A stretch of 47,235 nt of DNA from JAVKFF01 sp040226215 (GTDB lineage: Bacteria; Pseudomonadota; Alphaproteobacteria; DSM-16000; Inquilinaceae), in contig JAVKFF010000126.1 in NCBI GenBank assembly GCA_040226215.1, forward strand, positions 1 to 47,235, read 5' to 3'. The position numbers and the translations under genes are program-made. This document shows positions 1-8,299 of the stretch, piece by piece. Within the stretch, counting starts at the first letter, position 1. Each line of letters begins with the position of its first letter. Under the pieces are notes generated by a model. That model worked only from the letters and a program-made list of their open reading frames with translations. It ran no database searches and was not told the DNA's origin.

Positions 1-100
1 CCGAGCCCGGCTTCGCTGCCGCCCGAGCCTGGCCGGTTGCCAGGGTGGGACGGGGCGGGCTATGTCGACGGCCGTTCTGGCGTATAGCGACGAGGGGCCC

Positions 101-433
101 ATGGCTGGCTGGATCTACCTGTTCCTGGCGATCGGGCTCGAGGTGACGGGCACTATCTCGATGAAGCTCTCCGACGGGCTGACCCGGCTCTGGCCGAGCG
201 TCATCATGTTCGCCTGCTATGCCGCCGCCTTCGCGCTGCTGGCGCTGGCGGTGAAGACCATCAACCTGTCGATCGCCTATGCCATCTGGGCCGGGCTGGG
301 CACGGCGCTGATCGCCGTCATCGGCGTGCATGTCTTCGCCGAGCCGCTCGGCTGGGCCAAGGTGCTGTTCCTGGCGCTGATCGTCGTTGGCGTCGTCGGG
401 CTGAACCTCAGCGGCGCCCCGGCCGATCACTGA
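101..433 (+). CDS. SMR-family multidrug/cation efflux protein (EmrE/Qac type)
   Basis: This is a 110-residue inner-membrane protein with four hydrophobic segments, the usual length of small multidrug resistance antiporters. The N-terminal helix carries EVTGTISMKLSDG with the membrane Glu that binds proton and cation, followed by LTRLWPSV and AYAIWAGLG. The EVxGTxxMK pattern matches the EmrE/Qac branch rather than the guanidinium exporter (Gdx/SugE) branch, which usually reads EVxWAxxLK. The frame is open from 62, but I chose the ATG at 101 because GAGG stands just upstream and the resulting N-terminus matches the family. Its stop overlaps by 7 nt the stop of the convergent molybdoenzyme gene. 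The substrate is not deducible. Confidence 0.9.
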   Translation: MAGWIYLFLAIGLEVTGTISMKLSDGLTRLWPSVIMFACYAAAFALLALAVKTINLSIAYAIWAGLGTALIAVIGVHVFAEPLGWAKVLFLALIVVGVVGLNLSGAPADH

Positions 434-2760
434 GTCCCGGTCGAGGGCGCGACGAAGACCGGCGGCTGGTGCGCCCGCACCGGCGGCAGCGGCCCCGGCC
501 AGGGCTCGATCGCCACCAGGCAGGAATGCGCCGAGGGCCCCTGCGCCAGGCCCGAGGTGCCGGCATCGTAGGTCAGCACGTTGGGATTGCCGTGGGCGCA
601 CAGACCGCCCGGCTCCACCGGATCGTACCAGGCGCCGGTCGGCAGCACGGCCACGTCGGGCATCACCGCGTCGCTGACCGCCAGCCCCGCCAGGCAGGCG
701 CCGCGGTCGTTGTGGAGGCGCACCACCTCGCCCGGCGTCAGGCCGTGGCGCGCCGCCGTCGCCGGGTTGAGCGTCACGATCGCCCGGCCCCGGATCTTGT
801 GGCGGGCGCATTCGGGCCCGTGATCCCACTGGCTGTGCAGCTTGTCGGCCGGCTGGTTGGAGACGAGGTGCAGCGGGAGGCGCTCGGCCTCGGGCGCGCC
901 CAGCCACTCGCGCGGCGCCAGCCAGGCCGGGTGCGGCGGGCAGTCCGCGAGGGCGAAGCCGGCGATGGTCTCCGAGTAGAGCTCGATCCGGCCCGAGGGC
1001 GTCGGCAGCTTCCACCGCACCGGGTCGGCCCGGAACTCGCCCATCAGCACCCGCCAGGAGAGGCCGGGTTCCGGATCGCGGCGCACGAAGACGCCGTCGC
1101 GCCAGAAGCTGTCGAAATCGGGCATGTCGTTGGCGCCGTCGCGCGCCGCCTCGTAGAGATGGCGCAGCCACTGCCTGGTGTCGCGACCCTCGGTGAAGAT
1201 GTCGGCCGTGCCCAGCCGTTCGGACAGCGCGGCGAAGATGGCATAGTCGTCCCGCGCCTCGCCTATCGGCGCGATGGCGGGACGCATCACCACCAGCGTG
1301 TCGTCGTTGGCGGCGCCGCCGATGTCCTCGCGCTCCAGCGGCGTGGTCGAAGGCAGCACGATGTCGGCATGCCGCGCCGTCGCCGTCCAGAACGGCTCGT
1401 GCACCACCACGGTTTCCGGCCGCTGCCAGGCGGCGACGAGACGGTTGAGGTCCTGGTGGTGGTGGAAGGGGTTGCCGCCGGCCCAGTAGACGAGGCGCAG
1501 GTCGGGATAGCTGCGGGTCTCGCCGTCGTACGGGTAGCTGCCGCCGGGGTCGAGCAGGGCGTCGGCGATGCGCGCGACGGGAATGTAGTCGCGATGCGGC
1601 CGGCGCAGCTGCGGCAAGGTCGGCGGCTTACCGCCCCTGAGCCCGTTGCCGACCGACCCCACGGCCCCGTAGCCCATGCCGAAGCCGCCGCCGAGCTCGC
1701 CGATCTGGCCGACCAGCGCCGCCAGGGCGATCACCGCCCAATAGGGCTGCTCGCCGTGATCGGCGCGCTGCAGCGACCAGGAGACGGTGACCATCGAGCG
1801 GCAGGCGACGAGGCGCCTGGCGAGATCGCGCAGGGTCTCCGCCGGAATGCCGGACAACCGTGCCGCCCAGTCGGCGTCCTTCGGCAGACCGTCGGTCTCT
1901 CCCGTCAGGTAGGCGGCGAGACGGCCGTAGCCGGTGCAGTAGCGGTCGACGAAGGCGCGGTCGACCCGGTCCTCGGCGACCAGCGTGTGCATGAGCGCCA
2001 GCATCACCGCGGTGTCGGCGTTCGGCCTGACCGGCAGCCAGCTGCCGCCGAGTTCGGCCGCGATGTCGTCGCGCAGGGGCGAGATGTTGACGATCTCCAT
2101 GCCGCGGGCGACGCCATCGGCGAGATGCCCCTTGAGCTCGTGCCGGCCGATGCCGGAATGCGAGATCTGGGCGTTCTTCAGGGGAATGCCGCCGAAGGTG
2201 ACCAGCAGGTCCGTGTGTCTGGCGATCACCGGCAACGAGGTGGAGTTGCGCTGCACCCAGTCGTAGGAGTGGCCGATCACATGCGGCACGATGACGTTGG
2301 CGGCGGCGTGGGAGTAGTTGTCGACGGCGCGGACATAGCCGCCGGCGGCGTTGAGGAATCGGTGCACCTGGCTCTGCGCGTGGTGGAAGCGCCCGGCCGA
2401 GGACCAGCCATAGGAGCCGCCATAGATGCCGCCGGGACCATGCGCCGCGTAGACCCGCCGAAGCTCGCCGGCGACGAGGTCGAGCGCGGTCTCCCAGTCG
2501 ACCTCGACGAAAGGCTCCGCGCCGCGACCGCCGCCATGGCGGTCGGCCCGGCCCGGACCGTGGTCCAGCCAGCCCTGGCGCACCGCCGGCCGCCGCACCC
2601 GTGCCGGCGCATCCACGGCCACCATGTTGCGGCCGATGGGCGAGGGATCGGGATCGGCCGCCCACGGCGCGACGGAGAGGACCCGCGCACCGTCGCTGGT
2701 CACCTCGTAGGCGCCCCAGTGGGTCATCGTCAGGGTGCGGCTGATCTTGTCATCGGGCAT
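427..2760 (-). CDS. Molybdopterin oxidoreductase of the DMSO/TMAO/biotin-sulfoxide reductase type, BisC-like
   Basis: This 777-residue enzyme has the bis-MGD molybdopterin fold. GGSYGWSSAGRFHHAQ (about residues 114-129) is the signature of the DMSO reductase type III group, in which a Ser ligates molybdenum. ADIVLPSTTPLERED and the C-terminal molybdopterin dinucleotide-binding region (VSNQPADKLHSQWDHG) are also clear. No N-terminal Fe-S cysteine cluster and no twin-arginine signal are visible. I therefore infer a cytoplasmic S- or N-oxide reductase such as biotin or methionine sulfoxide reductase rather than periplasmic TorA. The start at 2760 (MPDDK) was chosen because GGAGG lies just upstream; an open extension to 2832 exists. 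No molybdenum cofactor or cytochrome partner gene is adjacent. Confidence 0.9.
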   Translation of the reverse strand: MPDDKISRTLTMTHWGAYEVTSDGARVLSVAPWAADPDPSPIGRNMVAVDAPARVRRPAVRQGWLDHGPGRADRHGGGRGAEPFVEVDWETALDLVAGELRRVYAAHGPGGIYGGSYGWSSAGRFHHAQSQVHRFLNAAGGYVRAVDNYSHAAANVIVPHVIGHSYDWVQRNSTSLPVIARHTDLLVTFGGIPLKNAQISHSGIGRHELKGHLADGVARGMEIVNISPLRDDIAAELGGSWLPVRPNADTAVMLALMHTLVAEDRVDRAFVDRYCTGYGRLAAYLTGETDGLPKDADWAARLSGIPAETLRDLARRLVACRSMVTVSWSLQRADHGEQPYWAVIALAALVGQIGELGGGFGMGYGAVGSVGNGLRGGKPPTLPQLRRPHRDYIPVARIADALLDPGGSYPYDGETRSYPDLRLVYWAGGNPFHHHQDLNRLVAAWQRPETVVVHEPFWTATARHADIVLPSTTPLEREDIGGAANDDTLVVMRPAIAPIGEARDDYAIFAALSERLGTADIFTEGRDTRQWLRHLYEAARDGANDMPDFDSFWRDGVFVRRDPEPGLSWRVLMGEFRADPVRWKLPTPSGRIELYSETIAGFALADCPPHPAWLAPREWLGAPEAERLPLHLVSNQPADKLHSQWDHGPECARHKIRGRAIVTLNPATAARHGLTPGEVVRLHNDRGACLAGLAVSDAVMPDVAVLPTGAWYDPVEPGGLCAHGNPNVLTYDAGTSGLAQGPSAHSCLVAIEPWPGPLPPVRAHQPPVFVAPSTGTQ

Positions 2761-2840
2761 GCGGGCCTCCGGTTTCCGGCATCGGCCCAGACTACGCGCA
2801 AATGCGGACCCGCGCGAGGACATGCACGCCAAACGTCAAA

Positions 2841-2872
2841 GGCGCCGCCCGGGAATAGGCCCGGACGGCGCC
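2841..2872 (-). terminator. Strong hairpin, possible terminator of the tiny-ORF unit
   Basis: Arms GGCGCCG and CGGCGCC enclose a further GC-rich pairing (CCCGGG with CCCGG). On the minus strand the stem is followed by TTTGACGTTT, a weak T-rich tail. It lies 38 nt beyond the second small ORF and upstream of the molybdoenzyme gene, so it would close the small-ORF transcript or attenuate readthrough. Confidence 0.5.
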
Positions 2873-2909
2873 AAGGGACACGTGAAGTGTCGGAGCGCGG
2901 CGATTTGTG

Positions 2910-2957
2910 TCAATCGTTCTTCGCGCGCCTGCCGATTTGATTCAGTTCAGGGACCAT
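2910..2957 (-). CDS. Candidate 15-residue peptide ORF
   Basis: The ORF reads MVPELNQIGRRAKND and is preceded by GGTGGAGGC directly before the ATG, a good ribosome-binding site. It begins 43 nt after the stop of the 30-residue ORF upstream on the same strand and ends 38 nt before a strong hairpin. The architecture looks like a tiny bicistronic transcript. It is too short to judge by coding statistics and I recognise no family. It could also be a leader peptide, an untranslated part of a small RNA, or chance. Confidence 0.3.
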   Translation of the reverse strand: MVPELNQIGRRAKND

Positions 2958-3000
2958 GCCTCCACCGTGCAACCCGGGGAGGCGCGGAAAGAAGGACCGG

Positions 3001-3093
3001 TCAGGCGGTCGCCTCTGAAGGAAGCGTGCCCGTCACCCAATTCTCCATCCGACTGACCCGGCTGAAAAACGGCGACACCACAGCGTGAGACAT
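3001..3093 (-). CDS. Candidate 30-residue small protein with near-perfect Shine-Dalgarno site
   Basis: The ORF reads MSHAVVSPFFSRVSRMENW and continues VTGTLPSEATA. Upstream is GGAAAGGAGGTGATCCG then ATG, complementary over about a dozen bases to the 3' end of 16S rRNA. That is the strongest ribosome-binding site in the window and argues that something is translated here. The peptide has no clear signal, membrane span or cysteine motif, and I do not recognise a family. A second short ORF and a hairpin follow on the same strand. It could be a small protein or a regulatory leader peptide. Confidence 0.45.
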   Translation of the reverse strand: MSHAVVSPFFSRVSRMENWVTGTLPSEATA

Positions 3094-3195
3094 CGGATCA
3101 CCTCCTTTCCTTGTTGCACCTGCGAATCGGAGGATGACACGAGATGTTGTGTGTGTCGAGCGCCTTGCCGCCACCTTTTGATGACTTTGCCAAAT

Positions 3196-3216
3196 GTCGT
3201 CGCCTAAGGCGATGAC
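3196..3216. promoter_or_regulatory. Near-perfect dyad between small-ORF unit and YARHG gene
   Basis: GTCGTCGCC-TAA-GGCGATGAC is a 21-bp inverted repeat, imperfect at one pair (G opposite T). It lies between the divergent small-ORF unit (minus strand) and the YARHG-domain gene (plus strand), a typical operator position. No bound regulator can be named. Confidence 0.35.
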
Positions 3217-3294
3217 TCTTCGGCTTGCCAGCCGGTGCCGCGCGGCGCAACCATCTCCGGCAGCGACGCAACGACCGGCGGGAGGGATGCAGCG

Positions 3295-4302
3295 ATGGCG
3301 ACGGGAACATCTTTCCGGCGCGGCGGAGCGACCGCCTGCCGCCTGGCGATCTTGCTGCTGATGGCGATCCTCACCGGCCGGCCGGACGATGCCCCGGCAC
3401 AGGACAATAGCTGCGTGTATGCCGGCGACGGCATCTGCCAGGCCTGGCCCTTCGCTGAGCTGGAGCGCTTCTGCGTGCCCGGCACCGACCATGGCGACTG
3501 CCGTGGCCGCGAGGTGCTGTTCGGCAGCGACATCGAGCTCGTCGAACCGGAGCGCCTGATCGGACAAACGCCCGCGTGGCTGAGGCTTGCGCGCAACGAG
3601 ATCTTCGCCCGGCACGGGGCCTTTTTCCGCAGCGATGATCTCGCGGCCTTCTTCGCCACCCGCGACTGGTACGCGCGCGATCCGGGCGTGGTGTCCCTGA
3701 CGCCGGTGGAGCAGGCGAACGTCGCCACGATCCAGGAGGTGGAGGCCGCCCCCTTCGGTCCGATCAGCGATGCCGGCTGGCCGACGCCGACGTCGACGTG
3801 GACGGCGACCCTGGTCATCGCCGGCCGCGACCCGCTGCCCGTGTTCGGCAGCCCCACGACCCTGCGCCTGGGCGCCCCGGGGGCGGACGAGGTCACCTTC
3901 GTCAATCTGACGGCAGGCATGCTGCACATCCAGGACGGCGACGAGGGCATCGGCGTTGGCCTGGGCGCCGTGCCGGACGTCATCTACCCCACGCCCGGCT
4001 GGCTGGCCGACATGGGCGCTGTCGTCGCCCGTGTCGGGGATCGGCCTGAAGGACGCGTCTTCGCGGTTCGCGGCGCGCCGGATTGGGCCGACGGCGCGGT
4101 GACCGTGGAGGGGCGCCTGACGGTGAACACGGACGGCGTCGTCGTCGATGGCTCGTTCGGCTGGCGCTGGCAGGAGTGCTGCGGCGGCGAGACGACCGAG
4201 TGGATCGAGAACGCCTTCCGCCTGGAGGATTTCGCGCCGCATTCCGTGGACCCGACTCTGTTCGTGCCGGACCGCCGGGTCGACTGGGTCTATCCGGGAT
4301 AG
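3295..4302 (+). CDS. Secreted YARHG-domain protein
   Basis: This 335-residue protein has an N-terminal signal-like segment (basic start, hydrophobic LAILLLMAIL, then small residues near position 35), so it is probably exported or lipid-free periplasmic. Four cysteines cluster near residues 40-69. Residues about 85-140 carry LARNEIFARHGAFF followed by a DWYARDPG stretch, which is the YARHG domain, a short extracellular domain of unknown biochemical role often attached to peptidase or cell-wall proteins. The remaining C-terminal half looks beta-rich and I cannot assign it. The ATG at 3295 follows GGGAGGGATGCAGCG; earlier in-frame starts lack a good site. It is convergent with the methyltransferase gene, with 4 nt between stops. 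Confidence 0.8.
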   Translation: MATGTSFRRGGATACRLAILLLMAILTGRPDDAPAQDNSCVYAGDGICQAWPFAELERFCVPGTDHGDCRGREVLFGSDIELVEPERLIGQTPAWLRLARNEIFARHGAFFRSDDLAAFFATRDWYARDPGVVSLTPVEQANVATIQEVEAAPFGPISDAGWPTPTSTWTATLVIAGRDPLPVFGSPTTLRLGAPGADEVTFVNLTAGMLHIQDGDEGIGVGLGAVPDVIYPTPGWLADMGAVVARVGDRPEGRVFAVRGAPDWADGAVTVEGRLTVNTDGVVVDGSFGWRWQECCGGETTEWIENAFRLEDFAPHSVDPTLFVPDRRVDWVYPG

Positions 4303-4306
4303 CCGA

Positions 4307-5251
4307 TCACCCGAGGGGCCGTCGCCGCAGGAAGCGCCACAGATTGCGCACAGTGCGTGGCGCGGCTGTTCCAGTAGGCAGTGTCCTGCCGCGCCCAAGC
4401 GGACTTGGCACGCCTTCGGAGTCAACCAACTCCCGAGCGATTTCATGACGCAGGGCGGTGCGCCTCTTTCGGTATTGGGTATCGTCTTCAGACGCCGCCT
4501 CACTCGATCGGTCTGAAGCGGACGGCGCAAGCCAGACGACGAATTCGCCGCCCAGGGATTCGAGATCAAGGATCTCCAACCCCATCAGCCCGAGATGCCG
4601 CAAGTCTTCGATCAGGAGGCGAAAGCTTGTGGGTGTGAACGTCCAACAGTGGACGTTGACATAGTCGCCGCCATGTTCGCGGCGAGCCAGGTAACTGTCA
4701 TAGGATTTCCTCAGCAAAACCGTTAGTGGCAGCGAGTCCTCGAAACGACAGCAATCGATGGCATGGGCGAGTACCTGAGCCGGCGTGGGCATGGCACTTC
4801 GGCTGTGATAGGCCTCCAGAAAATCGACAAGCGTGCTGAGCGGGCGAAAATGGTCGAAACAGCGCCGCTTATCCGGAATGGCCATCGTCAGGACACCGCC
4901 CGGTTTTAGCGCTCTTTCGACGGCATTCAGGAAGCCTATGGCGTCTGGCAGGTGCTCGAAATTGTGGGAGGACACCACGAAGTCGAGATCGGTTATGCCT
5001 CGCGTCGCGAGAAGCTCGCTGAGCGCAGCCGCCGAGCCGACGATATCCACCTCTTCGATCGAATCGATCGATGCCGATTCGATATTGGGGTCTGCCGCCG
5101 CGAGCCGGCGAAGGGTGATCGCGTCATGCACGTCGACCGTAATAGTGTCGTAACCTTCGGATTTTGGTGCAATCGGATTGAAGTATGGGCCGATCTCAAG
5201 CCCGCGCATGCCTAGCTTCACGAAGCGCCGGAGGTGGTCGAATCTGGTCAT
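4307..5251 (-). CDS. Class I SAM-dependent methyltransferase
   Basis: This 314-residue protein has the Rossmann methyltransferase plan. Motif I is present as MRGLEIGPYFNPI near residues 14-26, then ITVDVHDA, then DFVVSSHNFEHLPD, and ALKPGGVLTMAIPDKR at the post-strand-4 position. This arrangement resembles methyltransferases that act on glycans or small molecules. No substrate domain is recognisable, so the acceptor is unknown. The upstream region is noticeably more AT-rich than the surroundings and carries a consensus -10 box 30 nt before the ATG. That is compatible with acquisition by transfer, but this is inference. No strong Shine-Dalgarno site precedes the ATG. Confidence 0.8.
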   Translation of the reverse strand: MTRFDHLRRFVKLGMRGLEIGPYFNPIAPKSEGYDTITVDVHDAITLRRLAAADPNIESASIDSIEEVDIVGSAAALSELLATRGITDLDFVVSSHNFEHLPDAIGFLNAVERALKPGGVLTMAIPDKRRCFDHFRPLSTLVDFLEAYHSRSAMPTPAQVLAHAIDCCRFEDSLPLTVLLRKSYDSYLARREHGGDYVNVHCWTFTPTSFRLLIEDLRHLGLMGLEILDLESLGGEFVVWLAPSASDRSSEAASEDDTQYRKRRTALRHEIARELVDSEGVPSPLGRGRTLPTGTAAPRTVRNLWRFLRRRPLG

Positions 5252-5281
5252 AAATGCAGACTAGCAACCACCCGACGGGAG

Positions 5282-5310
5282 ATTATACAACTTTCGTCAA
5301 TACCAGATAA
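5282..5310 (-). promoter_or_regulatory. Probable promoter of the methyltransferase gene
   Basis: On the minus strand a perfect TATAAT lies at 5287-5282, with a TG immediately before it. The hexamer 17 nt upstream is TTATCT, a poor -35. Predicted transcription would begin about 25 nt before the ATG at 5251. The surrounding 100 bases are unusually AT-rich for this window. Confidence 0.4.
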
Positions 5311-5411
5311 TTGTGATTTCATGGCGACCGTGCCACGAACGCCACCGGCTTGGCGCTCGGCCCGAACCGTTGTAAGCCTGCTCGCCTTCTGACGACGGAT
5401 GACGGCGTCCC

Positions 5412-6611
5412 ATGGACAGTCATGACCTTTCTGACGACACCGAATTCTGGCTCGAGCGGATCGCGCCGCGCGCGGCGGCCGTGCGCGAGTCGCAGATCGT
5501 CGAGATCGTCAATGCCGGCCGTGAGATGGACCGGCTGATCCCGCTCTGGGTCGGCGAGGGCACCAGGCCCACGCCCGGCTTCATCCAGGAGGCGGCGATC
5601 GGCGCCCTGCGCGAGGGCCATACCTTCTACACCTATCAGCGCGGCATCCCCGCGCTCCGACAGGCCGTGGCGGACTATCTCGGCGGCATCACCGCCCGCA
5701 CGGTCGGGTCCGACGAGGTCTACATCACCGGCAGCGGCATGCAGGCCATCGTCATCGCCTGCCAGACCATCCTGGAGCCCGGCGACGACATGCTGGTGCT
5801 GACCCCGGTCTGGCCGAACATCAACGAGGCGATCAGGCTGGCCGGCGGGACGGCGCGCGAGGTCTCCATGGCCTTCGACGGGGAGCGCTGGTCGGTCGAT
5901 CTCGACCGGCTGTTCGAGGCGGTGACCCCGCGCACGAAGGGCCTGTTCATCAACACGCCCGGCAACCCGACCGGGGTGGTGATCGAGCGCGAGAGCCAGC
6001 GGGAGATCCTCGATTTCGCCCGCGCGCGGGGTCTCTGGATCATCACCGACGAGGTCTATGCCCGCTTCGTTTTCGACGGGCGGCGGGAGGCGCCCTCCTT
6101 CCTCGACCTCGCCACGCCCGAGGACCGGCTCATCCAGGTCAACTCCTTCTCCAAGAACTGGGCGATGACGGGCTGGCGCATGGGCTGGCTGGTCGGCCCG
6201 CCGGCGCTGGGCCAGGTCTTCGAGAACCTGATCCAGTACGCCACCTCCGGCGTGCCGCGCTTCCTGCAGCAGGGCGCCGTCGCGGCGCTCACCCAGGGCG
6301 AGGATTTCGTCGCCGAGACCGTTGCGCACAGCGCGCGCGGCCGGGCGCTCTGCGTGGAGACGCTGGGCCGGCAGAACCGCGTGGTCTACGGCGTGCCCGA
6401 CGGTGCCTTCTACTTCTACTTCGCCGTGGAGGGCGAGCCCGACAGCCGCGACCTCGCCTTCCGGCTCTTGAGAGAGACCGCTGTCGGCCTGGCCCCCGGC
6501 AGTGCCTTCGGCAAGGGCGGCGAGCGCTTCCTGCGGCTCTGCTTCGCCGCCGACTACGACAAGCTGGCCGAGGCCTGCGACCGCCTGACGACGGCGATCG
6601 GCCGGTTGTGA
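5412..6611 (+). CDS. PLP-dependent class I/II aminotransferase
   Basis: This 399-residue fold-type I aminotransferase shows the usual landmarks. They are GSGMQAI for cofactor phosphate contacts, NTPGNPTG with the conserved Asn, ITDEVYARF with the Asp and Tyr that hold the pyridine ring, and SFSKNWAMTGWRMGW with the Schiff-base Lys. FLRLCFA near the C-terminus supplies the carboxylate-binding Arg. The family converts an amino acid and a 2-oxo acid. The sequence resembles aspartate/aromatic aminotransferases, but I would not name the substrate. It stands alone, convergent with trpF, and its upstream ribosome-binding site is weak. Confidence 0.88.
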   Translation: MDSHDLSDDTEFWLERIAPRAAAVRESQIVEIVNAGREMDRLIPLWVGEGTRPTPGFIQEAAIGALREGHTFYTYQRGIPALRQAVADYLGGITARTVGSDEVYITGSGMQAIVIACQTILEPGDDMLVLTPVWPNINEAIRLAGGTAREVSMAFDGERWSVDLDRLFEAVTPRTKGLFINTPGNPTGVVIERESQREILDFARARGLWIITDEVYARFVFDGRREAPSFLDLATPEDRLIQVNSFSKNWAMTGWRMGWLVGPPALGQVFENLIQYATSGVPRFLQQGAVAALTQGEDFVAETVAHSARGRALCVETLGRQNRVVYGVPDGAFYFYFAVEGEPDSRDLAFRLLRETAVGLAPGSAFGKGGERFLRLCFAADYDKLAEACDRLTTAIGRL

Positions 6612-6667
6612 GCTAGCCCCGGGCCTCCGGCCGTGGCGGGGGTGAACACCGCTCGTGCCTCGTTGGC

Positions 6668-7321
6668 TCAGGCCGCCAGCGCGCGCCTGGCGGCCGCCAG
6701 GAAGGCCGTCACCCGGGCCGGGTCCTTGTGGCCCGGACGATCCTCCACGCCGGAGGAGACATCCACGGCGGGCGCACCGGTCCGCGCGATGGCCTCGGCG
6801 ACATTGCCGGCGTCGAGGCCGCCGGACAGCATCCAGGGTTTCGGCCAGCGCCGGCCGGCCAGCAGCGACCAGTCGAAGGCGAGGCCGTTGCCGCCGGGCA
6901 GGGCGGCGACGTTCCGCGGCGGTTTGGCGTCGAACAGCAGGATGTCGGCCACCGGCACATAGTCGACCGCGGCGTCGAGATCCGCCCGCTCGGCGATCTT
7001 CACCGCCTTCATGACGGGCAGGGAGAGGCCGTCGCGGATCTCGGCCACCCGGCCCGGCATCTCCTGGCCGTGGAGCTGGATCAGGTCGAGCGGAACGGTC
7101 GACAGCACACGGTCGAGCAGGGCGTCGTCCGGCTCCACGAACAGGCCGACCGAACGCATGCCGGTCGGCAGGCGGCGCGCCAGCTGGGCCGCCAGCACCG
7201 GGTCGAGCGACCGTGGGCTGGGCGGGTAGAAGACGAAGCCGACATAGCGCGCGCCGCCGGCGACGGCCGCCTCCAGCGCCTCGGGCGTGGTCACGCCGCA
7301 GATCTTCACCGCGATGGTCAT
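6668..7321 (-). CDS. trpF: Phosphoribosylanthranilate isomerase
   Basis: The 217-residue TIM-barrel enzyme catalyses the Amadori rearrangement of phosphoribosylanthranilate in tryptophan synthesis. KICGVTT at the N-terminus carries the catalytic Cys. IQLHGQE, then LLFDAKPP with the catalytic Asp, and LSGGLDAGNVAEAI with the phosphate-binding glycine loop are all in order. The start at 7321 (MTIAVKICG) fits the family exactly. In many alphaproteobacteria trpF is followed by trpB. Here the next gene downstream is a convergent aminotransferase, so trpBA must lie elsewhere. Confidence 0.95.
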   Translation of the reverse strand: MTIAVKICGVTTPEALEAAVAGGARYVGFVFYPPSPRSLDPVLAAQLARRLPTGMRSVGLFVEPDDALLDRVLSTVPLDLIQLHGQEMPGRVAEIRDGLSLPVMKAVKIAERADLDAAVDYVPVADILLFDAKPPRNVAALPGGNGLAFDWSLLAGRRWPKPWMLSGGLDAGNVAEAIARTGAPAVDVSSGVEDRPGHKDPARVTAFLAAARRALAA

Positions 7322-7371
7322 GGCGGCGAAGATGGCGCGCGCCGCGTCCGGGGGCAAGGGCCGCGTCAGTC

Positions 7372-8208
7372 TCAACCGCGTTCCGGCAGGCGCTGCCACT
7401 GGATCTTCGGCGCCATCGGGTGCGGCAGCTCGATCAGCACGCGGTTGCGCGCCCGGCGGAAGCCGGGCCACTCGGCCAGCGCCAGGAACGGCAGCAGCCA
7501 GACCGCGTCGGTCACCAGGCAGCGCAACAGGTGCAAGGGCTGCGGCGCGGCGGGGATCGCGGGCGCATGGTGCGGCAGGCCGCCGGAGGGTACAACCGGC
7601 TCGAACGGGTCGATGCCGAACAGCGACACCGTGACCGCCGCCAGCCCCCAGGCAACCGGGGTCAGCAGCACCCAGGCGCCGAACATCAGGCCTGTCACAG
7701 AGGCGAGCCGCGCCGGTGCCGCGTGGATGCCGGTCAGGCGCAGGGCGAGGGCGAGCAGCGGCGCGATCAGCACCAGCGGCGCCCCCGGTCCCGTGCCGTA
7801 GATGCGCACCAGGAAGTCGACCAGGAGCGGCGCGGTTCCGCCTTCGGCCGACCAGAGATCCATGGCGAGGTGACGGGATGCCAGCGTGTCCACGAGGCCG
7901 AGTGCCGCGGCGCCCGCCACCGACAGGGCCGCGACAGCGACCGCCATCCGGCCCGCTCCGCCGACGGCGCCGGCGACCCGCCTTGTCAGCCACAGGGCAA
8001 GGCCGATGAAGGGCAGGAGGAAGAGGGCGTCGAGGATCAGCCGCACGGGGTCGAGCGGCGCGGCCGCCCCGGTGAGCGCATGGACGACCGGCGCGTGCAG
8101 CGCCGCGAGCGTCCAGTTCGTCAGCGCCAGGACGACGGCCGTCACCAGCCACCACAAGATCCGCTCCACAGCCGGCACCGCCAGTTCCTCCCCCGTCGAT
8201 CGCGCCAT
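7372..8208 (-). CDS. Hypothetical multi-pass membrane protein
   Basis: The protein has about 278 residues and six or so hydrophobic segments, for example ILWWLVTAVVLALTNW, LILDALFLLPFIGLALWL, LVLIAPLLALALRL and LMFGAWVLLTPVAWGLAAV. I recognise no family. The C-terminus is basic and soluble (QWQRLPERG). I took the ATG at 8208, just before the first hydrophobic segment; the frame is open to 8274. It lies 50 nt upstream of trpF on the same strand and may be co-transcribed with it. Confidence 0.6.
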   Translation of the reverse strand: MARSTGEELAVPAVERILWWLVTAVVLALTNWTLAALHAPVVHALTGAAAPLDPVRLILDALFLLPFIGLALWLTRRVAGAVGGAGRMAVAVAALSVAGAAALGLVDTLASRHLAMDLWSAEGGTAPLLVDFLVRIYGTGPGAPLVLIAPLLALALRLTGIHAAPARLASVTGLMFGAWVLLTPVAWGLAAVTVSLFGIDPFEPVVPSGGLPHHAPAIPAAPQPLHLLRCLVTDAVWLLPFLALAEWPGFRRARNRVLIELPHPMAPKIQWQRLPERG

Positions 8209-8299
8209 CGCCGGGCGGGAGCATGTGCTGATCGGCCCGGCGTGGGCCAATCGCATCCACGCGCGGCCGGTCAATGCTCGGCGATGGGAGGTTGAACGC

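Noticed and set aside
1..100. Possible guanidine riboswitch before the SMR transporter (hairpin CCTGGC/GCCAGG at 28-44).
   Set aside because: The transporter is of EmrE/Qac rather than Gdx type, no conserved guanidine riboswitch sequence is visible, and the window begins too close.
469..2940. Long open frame antisense to the molybdoenzyme gene.
   Set aside because: The translation has no recognisable motif and the opposite strand carries a complete, motif-rich enzyme.
3091..3112. GGATCACCTCCTTTCC on the plus strand resembles the 3' end of 16S rRNA.
   Set aside because: No other 16S sequence precedes it. It is the complement of the very strong ribosome-binding site of the small minus-strand ORF.
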